A stretch of DNA of 64,000 bases from Micromonospora sp. PLK6-60 (GCF_019890675.1 NZ_JAIOAA010000006.1:62001-126000); one strand, 5' to 3'; numbered from the stretch's first letter, positions 28,653 through 37,140 are shown. Translations and numbers: made by a program. The notes: generated by a model from the letters alone, not told the origin.

Positions 28653-28688
28653 ATGATCAGCAGAATCGAGTCCTCCACCCGCCGGTGA
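28653..28688 (+). other. Possible coupled leader reading frame (MISRIESSTRR)
   Basis: An 11-codon frame with an ATG ends in TGA that overlaps the GTG start of the next gene as GTGA. It could couple initiation of the following gene, but no clear ribosome-binding site precedes it. It may be chance. Confidence 0.25.
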
Positions 28689-29806
28689 GCCAGACCCCCG
28701 AGCCGGCAGAGCTCGGATCCCGGCCCAGCTTCTACGCCCACGCGCTGCGGCTGCATCGCGCGCATCCGGACTCGCCACTGCCCAGATCGGGCGAACCCTA
28801 TCCGGACGACGAGGAACGCCGGGCCGCGGCGGAACGACAGCCCCGCCCGGCCGGAGCCGATCGGCCGCGCCGGGTGGGCAGCGATGTGGCGGCCGCGCTG
28901 GACGCCCACTTCGCGGACCCGACGGCGACCCCGGCCGAGCTCGCCGAGGCGGTCCTCGACCTCGGCGTCCCCATCCACCACAACCCGCACATCGCCGCCG
29001 CCGCGCTGCGCGGGAAGCGAAAGCGGGTCCGCCGTACCGGGCGCTGGCTGGTCCGGCACGGCACCCGCCTCGACGCGGTCGTGCTCGGCCTGGCGCTGCT
29101 CGCCGAGGACCACGACGACCGGGACATCCCGCTGATCCAGACCATCGGGCTGCTCTCCACCTCTTTCGGCCCGCTCGCCGCGCACGCGCTGCGGCGTCGA
29201 CCCGGCGGCGGGGCGGCGCTGCTCTGGCTGGCCGCGCGGACCACCGGCTGGGGACGCGTCTACGTCATGGAGGCGCTGTGCGCCCATGCCGCCACCGCCG
29301 TACGGGAGTGGCTGCTCCGGCACGGCCTGGACGGCAACTATCTCGACGGGTACTACGTCGGGCCGGTGGCGACCGTGTCGTACCTGGCCGAGGCCATCCG
29401 GGCCGACGAGGTGGACGACGAGATCCTGGGCCAGACCGCCCGGGTGCTGCTCACCATGGCGGGCAACCACGGCATGGGTGCCACCCTGGCCAACTACCCG
29501 CCCGCACCGACGGTGCTCGGGGAATACCTGCGGCACCTGTCCGGCCGGCCGCCGACGATGCCCCGGTACCTGTCGCTCGCCCGGCTCGCCGACCACCTGG
29601 ACCGGTCGGCGCCGACGGAGCTGAGCTGCACGCCGGCCCAGCGGGACCGGCTGCTCGCCGACTACCTGGCCCTGCTGGACCGGGACGACTGGGCGGCGGC
29701 GGGCCGGGCCGGGTTCGACCCGGCCAACGAGTACCACGTCTGGTTCGCCAACGACGCCGCCACCCGGTTGGGGTTGCGGGCGCTGGCCGGATTCGCGGCC
29801 GGCTGA
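28685..29806 (+). CDS. Hypothetical helical protein
   Basis: I do not recognise this 373-residue protein. It is almost wholly alpha-helical by eye, with HEAT/ARM-like spacing of leucine-rich helices (LDAVVLGLALLAEDHDDRDIPLIQTIGLLS, GAALLWLAARTTGWGRVYVMEAL, TARVLLTMAGNHGMGATLANYPPAPTVL in pieces). It has no signal peptide or membrane helix. A conserved-looking HGLDGNYLDGYYVGP segment around residue 220 may be functional. The GTG start at 28685 is uncertain because no strong ribosome-binding site is present. It is downstream of, and possibly co-transcribed with, the XRE regulator. Confidence 0.65.
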   Translation: MSQTPEPAELGSRPSFYAHALRLHRAHPDSPLPRSGEPYPDDEERRAAAERQPRPAGADRPRRVGSDVAAALDAHFADPTATPAELAEAVLDLGVPIHHNPHIAAAALRGKRKRVRRTGRWLVRHGTRLDAVVLGLALLAEDHDDRDIPLIQTIGLLSTSFGPLAAHALRRRPGGGAALLWLAARTTGWGRVYVMEALCAHAATAVREWLLRHGLDGNYLDGYYVGPVATVSYLAEAIRADEVDDEILGQTARVLLTMAGNHGMGATLANYPPAPTVLGEYLRHLSGRPPTMPRYLSLARLADHLDRSAPTELSCTPAQRDRLLADYLALLDRDDWAAAGRAGFDPANEYHVWFANDAATRLGLRALAGFAAG

Positions 29807-29819
29807 TCGACCCGCCGGG

Positions 29820-30974
29820 TCAGCTCACCGTGACGGTGAACTCGGCGGTACGCACCACGCCGGCCACCTGGAAGTCGAAGTAGAGCCGGTAACGTCCCGG
29901 CCCCGAGGCGGTCAGCCAGAACGTCACCGCGTCCCCGGCCGGCGCCGGCTCCGGGTGCACGTGCAGGTAGCCGAGGTCGCCCTCGCGCAGCGCCACCAGG
30001 TGCCCGTACGCGCCGAGGTAGCGCTCCAGGGCGGCGGGCGTGTCGCCGGTGCGGACCGTGAAGGCCAGCGGCACCGCGGCGCCGACCTCCGGGACCCCCC
30101 GGTAGCCGACGGTGAAGTCGTCAACCGTCGCGGTGGTGGCCGGGACGGGCAGCGGACGCGGCCGGTAGTCGCCGGGGGCCGCCAGGTCCACCCCGAGGGT
30201 CGCCGCGGTCTGCCGGCCGTCGTCGGCGACGGCGGTGAAGTCCGCGTACGCCCGCCAGACGCCCGGCTCGGCCAGGGTCAGCGGCACCGACCAGGTGCCG
30301 TCCGGTGCCATGGCCGGGTGCAGGTGCTGGTAGCCGGTGAGATCCCGGCGCACCACGATCAGGTGCAGCGGCTTGTCGTGCACGATCGCGAAGCGGGTGA
30401 CCGGGCGCCGCCGCTCGTCGCGGATCTGGAACCGGAACTCGCCGGCCCGACCGGCGACGAGGTTCGCGCGCACCGGGGTGAGGGTGTAGCCGGACGCGCT
30501 GACCGACAGCCCGTCGGCGGCGGCCGGGTCCGGCTGGCCGGCGACGGCCGAGCCGTGCTGGTGGGCGCCGGTGCCCGGCGCGTGGCTGTGCTCCCCGCCG
30601 GGGGTGCTGCCGCCACCGGTGGCGCCGGCCGGCGTCGCGCCGGTCCCCGGCTCCGCGCCGGTCCGCGCCGCCGGGCCGGGACTGGCCCGGCCGAGGCCGA
30701 AGCCGAGCAGGACGGCGAGCACCAGACCGCCCACGGTGAGCGCCAGCCGCAACGTGCCCCGGTCCACCCCGTCCGGCGGCGGGCCCCCCGGACGGCGGTC
30801 GGCGGGCGCCGGCCGTTCCCCGTCCACCGGCAGGTCGCCCGGACGGTGATCGGCGGGTGCCGGCCCTTCCCCGTTCGGCTGCGGGCCGCCCGGCAGATCG
30901 TCCGGGCGGTCGTCGGCGGGCGCCGGCCGTTCCCCACCCACCGGCGGGTGCGGGGCGGAGAGCTGCTCGGGCAT
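29820..30974 (-). CDS. Membrane-anchored beta-domain protein, possible metal-associated
   Basis: This 384-residue protein begins with about 85 residues of cytoplasmic Pro-rich repeats (GERPAPADDRPDDLPGG-like units, three times). One transmembrane helix follows (TLRLALTVGGLVLAVLLGFGLG), then a His/Gly-rich spacer (GGEHSHAPGTGAHQHG), then two beta-sandwich-like domains. The domains carry histidines in similar positions (DLTGYQHLHPAMAPDG and DLGYLHVHPEPAPAGD). The LHP and VHPE motifs and the His-rich spacer suggest metal (perhaps copper) handling, as in several actinobacterial secreted proteins with this layout. The function is inferred. It is convergent with the hypothetical gene before it (13-base gap). 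Confidence 0.65.
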   Translation of the reverse strand: MPEQLSAPHPPVGGERPAPADDRPDDLPGGPQPNGEGPAPADHRPGDLPVDGERPAPADRRPGGPPPDGVDRGTLRLALTVGGLVLAVLLGFGLGRASPGPAARTGAEPGTGATPAGATGGGSTPGGEHSHAPGTGAHQHGSAVAGQPDPAAADGLSVSASGYTLTPVRANLVAGRAGEFRFQIRDERRRPVTRFAIVHDKPLHLIVVRRDLTGYQHLHPAMAPDGTWSVPLTLAEPGVWRAYADFTAVADDGRQTAATLGVDLAAPGDYRPRPLPVPATTATVDDFTVGYRGVPEVGAAVPLAFTVRTGDTPAALERYLGAYGHLVALREGDLGYLHVHPEPAPAGDAVTFWLTASGPGRYRLYFDFQVAGVVRTAEFTVTVS

Positions 30975-31110
30975 GAACTCACGGTACCGGCACGTTTCGG
31001 GCGGCCCGGGCGACCACCGCCCGTCGTGGCAATGGTCGCAATCAACGATCGCCCGGAACTTCCCCGCCCCGCCGGCTCCGCCGCAGCCCCGTCGCACGCC
31101 GGCCGGTCAC

Positions 31111-31283
31111 CGGCGGGCTTGCCGCATACCGGCCCATCACCTGCCGTGGACGCACCGGCGGGCGCCGCATACCGGTGCCCTGGACGCACCGGCGGGCTTG
31201 CCGCATACCGGCCTGTCACCGGCCCTGGACGGCCCGGCTTGCCGCATAGCGGTCTGTCACCGGCCCTGAGCGGCCCGGCTGCG
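31111..31283 (+). repeat. Degenerate tandem repeat (GCCGCATACCGG words)
   Basis: The word GCCGCATA recurs at 31121, 31164, 31200 and 31240, each followed by CCGG/GCGG and then by CTGG- or CTGA-containing GC-rich sequence. The 351-base gap 30975-31325 contains this array and no supported gene. Confidence 0.65.
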
Positions 31284-31325
31284 GTCGCCGCCCCACCGGG
31301 CGTCAGCCCTCCGGACCGGGCGCGG

Positions 31326-33446
31326 TCAGCCGGCGACGGCCAGGGCGAGCGGCAGCACGTCGGGGGCGCCGGCGCGGCGCAGCAGCCGGGCCACCATGGC
31401 CATCGTCCAGCCCGAGTCGACCAGGTCGTCGACGAGCAGCACCGGCCCGTCCAGCGCGGTGACGGCGCCGGCCAGCTCGTCGGGGACGGTGAAGGCGTCG
31501 TGCAGCGCGCGCACCCGCTGGGCGCTGTTGCCCCGCGGGCCGCCCGCGCCCGGCGGGCCGGTCGGGACGACCCGGCCGAGCAGCGGCAGCCGGCCGACCG
31601 CGGCGATCCGCTCGGCCAGCGAGTCGACCAGGGCCGGGTGGGTACGGGAGCCGACGGCGACCACGCCGGCCGGGCGGCGGGGCCACGGGTCGTCGCCGTG
31701 CGCCCAGGCCTTGAGCACCTCGACCACGGCCGCCGCCACGTCGTCGGGGACCGGGCCGTCCGCCGCCTCCGGACCGACCAGGCCGCGCAGCCGCCCACCC
31801 CAGCCCAGGTCGGAGAGGCGGCCCACGGCCCGGCCGGGCAGCGCCTGCTCGGTCGGGGGGATCCGGCCCTTCAGGGGTACGCCCACCGGCTCCAGGCCGG
31901 TCGGCCAGAGCTTCTTCGGGGCGAGCTCCACCCCGGGGCGGCCGAGGAAGGTCTGCGCGGCGGTCAGCGCGGCGTCGGACACCTCGGTGCCAAACAGGGC
32001 GCCCGCGCAGTTGTCACACCGGCCGCAGTCGCCCGCCCCGGCATCGTCCAGGCATTCCCGCAGGTAACGCAGCCGGCAGCCGGTCGTGGCCGCGTACTGG
32101 AGCATGGCCTGCTGCTCGGCGGTGCGCGCCTGGGCGACGCGGCGCAACCGGGCCCCGTCATAGACCCACGGCTCGCCCGTGGCGAGCCAGCCGCCGCGCA
32201 CCCGGCGGACCGCGCCGTCCACGTCGAGCACCTTCAGCATCAGTTCCAGCCGGGCCCGGCGCAGGTCGACGACCGGTTCCAGGGCCTGGGTGGACATCGG
32301 CCGGTCGGTGGGCAGCGCGGCGAGCACCGCCCGGACCTGCTCCTCCGCCGGGAACGCCAGCGAGGCGAAGTAGCGCCAGATGGCCGCGTCCTCCACGCCG
32401 GGCAGCAACAGCACCTCGGCGTGGTCGACGGCCCGGCCGGCCCGGCCGACCTGCTGGTAGTAGGCGATCGGCGAGGGCGGCGCGCCGAGGTGCACCACGA
32501 AGCCGAGGTCCGGCTTGTCGAAGCCCATGCCGAGCGCGCTGGTGGCGACCAACGCCTTGATCTTGTTGTCGAGCAGGTCCTGCTCGGCGGCGCGGCGGTC
32601 GGCGTCCTCGGCCTGCCCGCTGTACGCGGCCACCGACCAGCCCCGGGCGCGCAGGAACTCGGCGGTCTCGGTGGCCGCCGCCACGGTCAGCGTGTAGATG
32701 ATCCCGGACCCGGGCAGCCCGTCCAGGTGGTCGGCGAGCCAGGCCAGCCGGTGCGCCGGGCCGGGCAGGTCGAGTACGCCGAGCCGCAGCGACTCCCGGT
32801 CGAGCGTGCCGCGCAGCACCAGGGCGTCACCAAGCTGCTCGGCCACGTCCTGGGTGACCCGGGCGTTGGCGGTGGCGGTGGTGGCCAGCACCGGGGTCCG
32901 GTCCGGCAGGTTGCCGAGGAAGGTCCGCAGCCGGCGGTAGTCGGGCCGGAAGTCGTGCCCCCAGTCCGAGACGCAGTGCGCCTCGTCCACCACCAGCAGC
33001 CCGGTGGTCGCGGCCAGCTTCGGCAGGACGGTGTCGCGGAAGTCCGGGTTGTTCAACCGTTCCGGGCTGATCAGCAGGACGTCCACCGCCCCGGCCTGGA
33101 TCTCGGCGGTGATCTCGTCCCACTCGTCCAGGTTCGCCGAGTTGATGGTGCGGGCCCGGATGCCGGCCCGGCCGGCCGACTCGACCTGGTTGCGCATCAA
33201 CGCGAGCAACGGCGAGACGATCACCGTCGGGCCGTGCTCGCCGCCCTCCCGCAGCAGCGCGGTGGCCACGAAGTAGACCGCCGACTTGCCCCAGCCGGTG
33301 CGCTGTACGCAGAGCACCCGCCGATGGTCGACCACCAGCGCCTCGATCGCGCGCCACTGATCCTCCCGCAGCCGGGCGTGCTCGCCGGCCAACCGACGCA
33401 GCACCGCCTCGGCGCGCTCCCGTACCGCCGCCCGATCGTCACCCAT
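31326..33446 (-). CDS. recQ: RecQ-family DNA helicase with C-terminal phosphoribosyltransferase-like module
   Basis: This 706-residue protein is predicted to be a 3'-5' DNA helicase. Motifs include the Q-motif LREDQWRAIEALV, Walker A TGWGKSAVYF, DEAH box with VSDWGHDFRPDYRRL, TATANARV, and GMGFDKPDLGFVVH with QQVGRAGR. The RecQ-C zinc site is present (CRLRYLRECLDDAG, then CGRCDNC). The region after about residue 560 is not a standard HRDC domain. It contains GVVAVGSRTHPALVDSLAERIA and GPVLLVDDLVDSGWTMAM, the second being a typical PRPP-loop motif of type I phosphoribosyltransferases. Whether it is catalytic is unknown. The ATG at 33446 is next to a GTGTAAGG-type repeat. Confidence 0.9.
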   Translation of the reverse strand: MGDDRAAVRERAEAVLRRLAGEHARLREDQWRAIEALVVDHRRVLCVQRTGWGKSAVYFVATALLREGGEHGPTVIVSPLLALMRNQVESAGRAGIRARTINSANLDEWDEITAEIQAGAVDVLLISPERLNNPDFRDTVLPKLAATTGLLVVDEAHCVSDWGHDFRPDYRRLRTFLGNLPDRTPVLATTATANARVTQDVAEQLGDALVLRGTLDRESLRLGVLDLPGPAHRLAWLADHLDGLPGSGIIYTLTVAAATETAEFLRARGWSVAAYSGQAEDADRRAAEQDLLDNKIKALVATSALGMGFDKPDLGFVVHLGAPPSPIAYYQQVGRAGRAVDHAEVLLLPGVEDAAIWRYFASLAFPAEEQVRAVLAALPTDRPMSTQALEPVVDLRRARLELMLKVLDVDGAVRRVRGGWLATGEPWVYDGARLRRVAQARTAEQQAMLQYAATTGCRLRYLRECLDDAGAGDCGRCDNCAGALFGTEVSDAALTAAQTFLGRPGVELAPKKLWPTGLEPVGVPLKGRIPPTEQALPGRAVGRLSDLGWGGRLRGLVGPEAADGPVPDDVAAAVVEVLKAWAHGDDPWPRRPAGVVAVGSRTHPALVDSLAERIAAVGRLPLLGRVVPTGPPGAGGPRGNSAQRVRALHDAFTVPDELAGAVTALDGPVLLVDDLVDSGWTMAMVARLLRRAGAPDVLPLALAVAG

Positions 33447-33461
33447 CCGGCATTTCTACCA

Positions 33462-33521
33462 GGTGTAAGGAGGGGCCCCCTGCTAACGCATTCTGTATAG
33501 GAAGGGCCCCCGCTTAACACC
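33462..33521. repeat. GTGTAAGG-type intergenic palindrome, copy C
   Basis: GGTGTAAGGAGGGGCCCCC and GGGCCCCCGCTTAACACC flank the core TGCTAACGCATTCTGTATAG. The core is shared with copies A and B (reverse complement of B). It fills most of the gap between recQ and the helix-hairpin-helix reading frame, both on the minus strand. Confidence 0.85.
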
Positions 33522-33522
33522 G

Positions 33523-34137
33523 TCAAGATCGGGTGAATGGCAGGGGCGGGACGAATATCAGCACATCGCGGAGGAGCGCAGTGGTCGCTGCCGGCAACGG
33601 ACAGCGGCCACCCAGTTCCTCCAGCGACCCGTACGGCCCGTGCCGTCTGCGGTCGGTAATGATCAGACGGCGCTGGTCATCGGTCAGTCCGGGCAGCCCG
33701 GCCAGCACCTGATCCGGGACGGCGTTGACGTCCACCAACCCGCCGTCGTCAAACGTCCGGGGCAGGTCGGGCCGGCCGATGTGCAGCTCGACCCGGGCCG
33801 ACGGATAGTGGTGGAGCAGGTGGCGGGCCTGCTCCCGGCGCGCTCGTCGCTCCTCTGCGCCGCCGCGTTGACCCGCCCCGGAGGCCCGGCTGAGCGCCGA
33901 CATCACGGCGCGGTTGAGCAGCACCACATGGCCGGTGCCCAACCCCCAGCAGATGCCCAACACAATGATGAAGAACAGAGTCTCGTGGTCCGGGGCGGGC
34001 TGGTCGGGCGGCACCGGCGACGTCAGGGCGACCACGACGAGGGCGACGACCAGCAGGAAGTATCCGCTCCCCGCCAGGGCGAGCCGCCAGCTACGCCGCC
34101 ACAACGCGTAGCCCAGGACCACCGCCCAGGTGAGCAT
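33523..34137 (-). CDS. Membrane segments plus ComEA-type helix-hairpin-helix domain, probably the displaced C-terminus of the SARP gene
   Basis: This frame encodes two or three hydrophobic helices (MLTWAVVLGYALW, SGYFLLVVALVVVALTS, ETLFFIIVLGICWGLGTGHVVLL). A charged linker and a helix-hairpin-helix domain follow, with VDVNAVPDQVLAGLPGLTDDQRRLII and the second hairpin GSLEELGGRC, as in ComEA/T2SS-K-like proteins. The frame is open upstream of its ATG for at least 30 codons and continues a natural hydrophobic helix (VGATIAGATLALLSFG), so the ATG at 34137 is not a convincing start. The preceding regulator gene runs out of frame over exactly this region. A single broken or programmed-frameshift gene is the best reading. 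Confidence 0.7.
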   Translation of the reverse strand: MLTWAVVLGYALWRRSWRLALAGSGYFLLVVALVVVALTSPVPPDQPAPDHETLFFIIVLGICWGLGTGHVVLLNRAVMSALSRASGAGQRGGAEERRARREQARHLLHHYPSARVELHIGRPDLPRTFDDGGLVDVNAVPDQVLAGLPGLTDDQRRLIITDRRRHGPYGSLEELGGRCPLPAATTALLRDVLIFVPPLPFTRS

Positions 34138-35270
34138 TCCGAAGGACAGCAGTGCGAGCGTCGCGCCGGCGATCGTCGCGCCGACCGGAAGCCACCGGGG
34201 CGACCGCGGAGGTGGTGCCCACCGAAGGCCGGAGGCATCCCCGCCGGGGCAGCTGTGGGGGCCGGCGCCACCGGCGGCGGGAACATGGCCGCCCCGCCCC
34301 GCATTCGCGGCAGGTCCGCCACCGCGTGCGGCGCAGGTGGCGGCGTGACCCCGGGCGGCGGCAGGTCCACCGCGCGCTCCGGTAGGGCCGAATCACCGCC
34401 AACGGTGGCGGTCGTTCCTGCCTCCGCGGCAGGCAGGCCGATGTCCGGCGCCGCTGGCGCGAGCGTCGGGTCCGAACGAAGGATCCGACCGTGCAGCTGC
34501 TGGAGTGTCTCGCCCGGCTCGATGCCGTACTCGTCGCGGAGCAGCTGGGCGAAATCGCGGTATGCGGCCAGCGCCTCGGCCTGCCGCCCGCTGCGGTACA
34601 GCGCCAGCATCAGCTGGTGGCGCAGCCGTTCCCGGACCGGGAACTCGCCCACCAACTCAACCAACTCGCCGACGAGTTCGCGATGCCGCCCAGCGGCCAG
34701 TCCCAGCTCGGCTCGGGTCTCCAGGGCGACGGCGCGCAGCTCGATCAACCGGTGCCGCGCGGTCTCGAAGTACGGCCCGGTGAAACCGGTGAACGGCTCG
34801 CCCTGCCACAGCTCCAGCGCTGCGGTCACCTCGGCGAGGGCCTCGTTGGTACGGCCCGCCGCGTGCCATTGCCGCGCCCGGTGCACACCCTGCTCGAAGC
34901 GGACCGCGTCGACCGACTCCAGCGCGATCCCCAGCCGGTATCCGGCGTCGGTCAGCGTCAGCACCTGCCCCGGCGTACGGGGTGACCGGTCGGGCTCCAG
35001 CAGCCGGCGTAACCCGGCGATGTGCTTCTGCACGACGTTGGGGCCGTTCGCGGGCGGCTCGTCGGGCCACACCGCCTCGATGATCTGCCCGGTGGACACC
35101 GGACGACCGGCCGACAGGACCAGAACGGCCAGCACGGCGCGCTGCTTGCCGGGACCGAGGTCGAGCTGCCGGTCGGTGTACCACGCCCGCTGAGCCCCGA
35201 GGATGGCGAAACGCAGCGGATGAGGCGTCCGCGGATTCACGGCACCCGGCCGCACCGTCGTTCCTGACAT
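34023..35270 (-). CDS. SARP/BTAD-family transcriptional regulator, C-terminus probably frameshifted
   Basis: The first 250 residues are a complete AfsR/DnrI-type activator. A winged-helix OmpR-like DNA-binding domain comes first (FAILGAQRAWYTDRQLDLGPGKQRAVLAVLVL; PNVVQKHIAGLRRLL; GYRL), then a BTAD domain (VDAVRFEQGVHRARQW to LRDEYGIEPGETLQQLHGRIL). A Pro/Ala-rich linker follows. From about residue 345 the frame gives Arg/Ser/Cys-rich sequence (SARRSPARRSHCCPSECSPG) unlike real protein, while the -1 frame holds transmembrane helices and a helix-hairpin-helix domain. SARPs usually activate nearby biosynthetic or lipoprotein genes. The divergent lipoprotein at 35412 is a candidate target. Confidence 0.8.
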   Translation of the reverse strand: MSGTTVRPGAVNPRTPHPLRFAILGAQRAWYTDRQLDLGPGKQRAVLAVLVLSAGRPVSTGQIIEAVWPDEPPANGPNVVQKHIAGLRRLLEPDRSPRTPGQVLTLTDAGYRLGIALESVDAVRFEQGVHRARQWHAAGRTNEALAEVTAALELWQGEPFTGFTGPYFETARHRLIELRAVALETRAELGLAAGRHRELVGELVELVGEFPVRERLRHQLMLALYRSGRQAEALAAYRDFAQLLRDEYGIEPGETLQQLHGRILRSDPTLAPAAPDIGLPAAEAGTTATVGGDSALPERAVDLPPPGVTPPPAPHAVADLPRMRGGAAMFPPPVAPAPTAAPAGMPPAFGGHHLRGRPGGFRSARRSPARRSHCCPSECSPGRWSWATRCGGVAGGSPWRGADTSCWSSPSSWSP

Positions 35271-35411
35271 GCGTGTTTCCGCTCCTGAGGCCCCACTGGC
35301 GGCCGGATGGCAGTGCCGTCAGCCGAACGGCAGCATATCGGCAGCCGTAGCGCCGTGCCCGCCCCCACGATGATCCTCGGCAGAGGCCAGGCAACGAGAA
35401 AGAGACATGCG

Positions 35412-36251
35412 ATGACACAGGCAACGGGCGGCAACGGCAGCATCCGACGGGCGACGGGGGTGTTTGCTGCCCTGCTGGCCGCGACCGCCCTGCTGGCCGG
35501 CTGCGGGACGAAGGAAGGGCCGGGAGCGGTGCCCGACCGGACCACCGGATCAACCCCGACAGCCAGCCCGACCCCGTCGGCCAGTCCTAAGGAGACGCTC
35601 CTCGCCGCCGTTCCCGACGAGGGGGAGAGCACCTTCCGGTTCAGCGGGAGGGACTCGTCCAGCAAGCTGAACGGCCGGATCGATCCGGAGTCATTGGCCT
35701 ATGAGATCCACCTGGCGAGCGGGCCGGACAAGGACGGCATCAGCGCCAAGATGTCGTTCCTGACGATCAAGGACAAGACCTGGGTGAAGATCAAGTTCAA
35801 CGGGCACTCTGGCCTCCCGAGATTCCCGGACAAGTGGATGAGCCTGGACAAGTCCAAGATCACCGCTAGCGGGGTGATTCCGGAGTACGACGGCGCGGAC
35901 CCGGGCAGCGCCGCCCCGCTGATCGGGGCGGCCACCTCGGTTGAGGAGCGGGGCCCGGGAAAGTACGCCGGTTTCATCGACGTGACCGAGGGGAATGTCG
36001 GCGACGCGTTGGAGGAGGGCGAGGCAGCGGCACTCGGCGCGGCCGGCCGACGGGTGCCCTTCACCGCCACGGTAGGCCCGGACGAGCATCTCGCCTCGCT
36101 GGTACTGAAGATGCCGGCGTCCGGCGACCGCAAGGCCTACCAGTACGTCGTGCAGTACAGCGGCTTCGGCAGCACCCCGAAGATCAGCGCGCCGACCGGC
36201 GACGCGGCAACCAAGGCACCGGCCCTGGTCTACGAGATCCTGAACAGTTGA
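35412..36251 (+). CDS. Lipoprotein, LppX/LprG-like size
   Basis: This is a predicted secreted lipoprotein of 279 residues. The signal peptide RRATGVFAALLAATALLAG-C31 ends in a clear lipobox. A Thr/Pro/Ser-rich spacer (TTGSTPTASPTPSASPKET) leads to a beta-rich domain (STFRFSGRDSSSKLNGRIDPE, KMSFLTIKDKTWVKIKF, KYAGFIDVTEGNVGDAL) that resembles LprG/LppX-type lipid-binding lipoproteins by pattern. This resemblance is weak. The start ATG is preceded by GAGAAAGAG. It is divergent from the SARP regulator with a 141-base gap, so regulation by it is plausible. A hairpin and the perfect 58-bp palindrome follow. Confidence 0.75.
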   Translation: MTQATGGNGSIRRATGVFAALLAATALLAGCGTKEGPGAVPDRTTGSTPTASPTPSASPKETLLAAVPDEGESTFRFSGRDSSSKLNGRIDPESLAYEIHLASGPDKDGISAKMSFLTIKDKTWVKIKFNGHSGLPRFPDKWMSLDKSKITASGVIPEYDGADPGSAAPLIGAATSVEERGPGKYAGFIDVTEGNVGDALEEGEAAALGAAGRRVPFTATVGPDEHLASLVLKMPASGDRKAYQYVVQYSGFGSTPKISAPTGDAATKAPALVYEILNS

Positions 36252-36274
36252 TCCACAAGTGCTGAGGCGGGGGC

Positions 36275-36296
36275 GGCGGCCACCCGGGGGGCCGCC
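36275..36296 (+). terminator. Hairpin after the lipoprotein gene
   Basis: GGCGGCC and GGCCGCC form a 7-bp stem with an 8-base loop 24 bases after the stop codon, immediately before the 58-bp palindrome. Confidence 0.55.
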
Positions 36297-36304
36297 ACCC
36301 CGAG

Positions 36305-36362
36305 GTGTAAGGAGGGGCCCCTTATTAACAGACGTCTGTTAATAAGGGGCCCCTCCTTACAC
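36305..36362. repeat. Perfect 58-bp palindrome, GTGTAAGG-type copy D
   Basis: Two 29-base arms (GTGTAAGGAGGGGCCCCTTA to CAGAC and its exact complement) meet with no spacer at GACGTC. The outer 17 bases match the arms of copies A-C but the inner core is different. It lies between convergent genes and forms a cruciform or a long hairpin in either transcript, so bidirectional termination is likely. Confidence 0.9.
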
Positions 36363-36363
36363 A

Positions 36364-37113
36364 TCAGCGGCCGAGGACGCTGCCGCCGTTGACGCCGAGC
36401 ACCTGGCCGGTGACGTAGCCGGCCGCCGGGCTCGCCAGATAGCGGATCGCCGCGGCGATGTCGTCGGGCAGGCCGGCGCGCTTGACCAGGGTCGCGTCGA
36501 CCCGCTTCGCGTGCCCCTCCGGGGTCATCCGGTCGCCGAAGAACTCGGTCTCGGCGACGTAGCCGGGGCTGACCACGTTGACCGTGATCTGTTCCGGGCC
36601 GAGCTGCGCCGCCAGGTCATACGCCCAGCCGTGCAGGGCCGCCTTCGCCGCCGAGTACGGCCCGCCGCCGCCGCGCTGGGCGGCGATGGAGCTGAGCAGG
36701 ATCACCCGGCCACCGGGGCGGCGCAGCGCCGGCAGCAGCGCCTCGGTGAGCAGTACGGCGGTGAGCACGTTGGCGTCCAGGTTGGCCCGCCACTGCGCGG
36801 CCACCCCGGCCAGCGTGGCGGTGTCCCCGCCCAGGTAGCCGCCGGCGTTGTTGACCACCACGTCGACGGTCCGCTCCCCGACCGCCTCGACCACCGCGGC
36901 GAGCTGGGCCGGATCGGTCAGGTCCGCGGTGACCGCGCTGACCGCCTCCGGCCGCCCGCACTCCGCCGAGATCCGCTGGGCGGCGACCAGCAGCACATCG
37001 GCCCGCCGCCCCACGATCATCACGTCGTACCCGTCCTCGACCAGCACCCGGGCAACGGCGGCCCCGATCCCCGTCCCCCCGCCGCTGACCACAGCCAACC
37101 GCTCCCGCACCAC
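36364..37113 (-). CDS. SDR-family oxidoreductase
   Basis: This is a short-chain dehydrogenase/reductase of about 249 residues. The NAD(P) motif SGGGTGIGAAVARVL, NNAGG (in VDVVVNNAGGYLGG), the catalytic Ser region VILLSSIAAQRGGGG and YSAAK with the catalytic Tyr and Lys are all present. It ends in a typical C-terminal RYLASPAAGYVTGQVLGVNGG. An Arg in motif-adjacent VGRRADV suggests NADPH preference. The start is taken as GTG at 37113, which has GGAGG 9 bases upstream; an ATG at 37146 lies inside a repeat arm and is less likely. The substrate is unknown. Confidence 0.88.
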   Translation of the reverse strand: MVRERLAVVSGGGTGIGAAVARVLVEDGYDVMIVGRRADVLLVAAQRISAECGRPEAVSAVTADLTDPAQLAAVVEAVGERTVDVVVNNAGGYLGGDTATLAGVAAQWRANLDANVLTAVLLTEALLPALRRPGGRVILLSSIAAQRGGGGPYSAAKAALHGWAYDLAAQLGPEQITVNVVSPGYVAETEFFGDRMTPEGHAKRVDATLVKRAGLPDDIAAAIRYLASPAAGYVTGQVLGVNGGSVLGR

Positions 37114-37140
37114 CGCACGCCCCCTCCGCCCGATTGCGTC

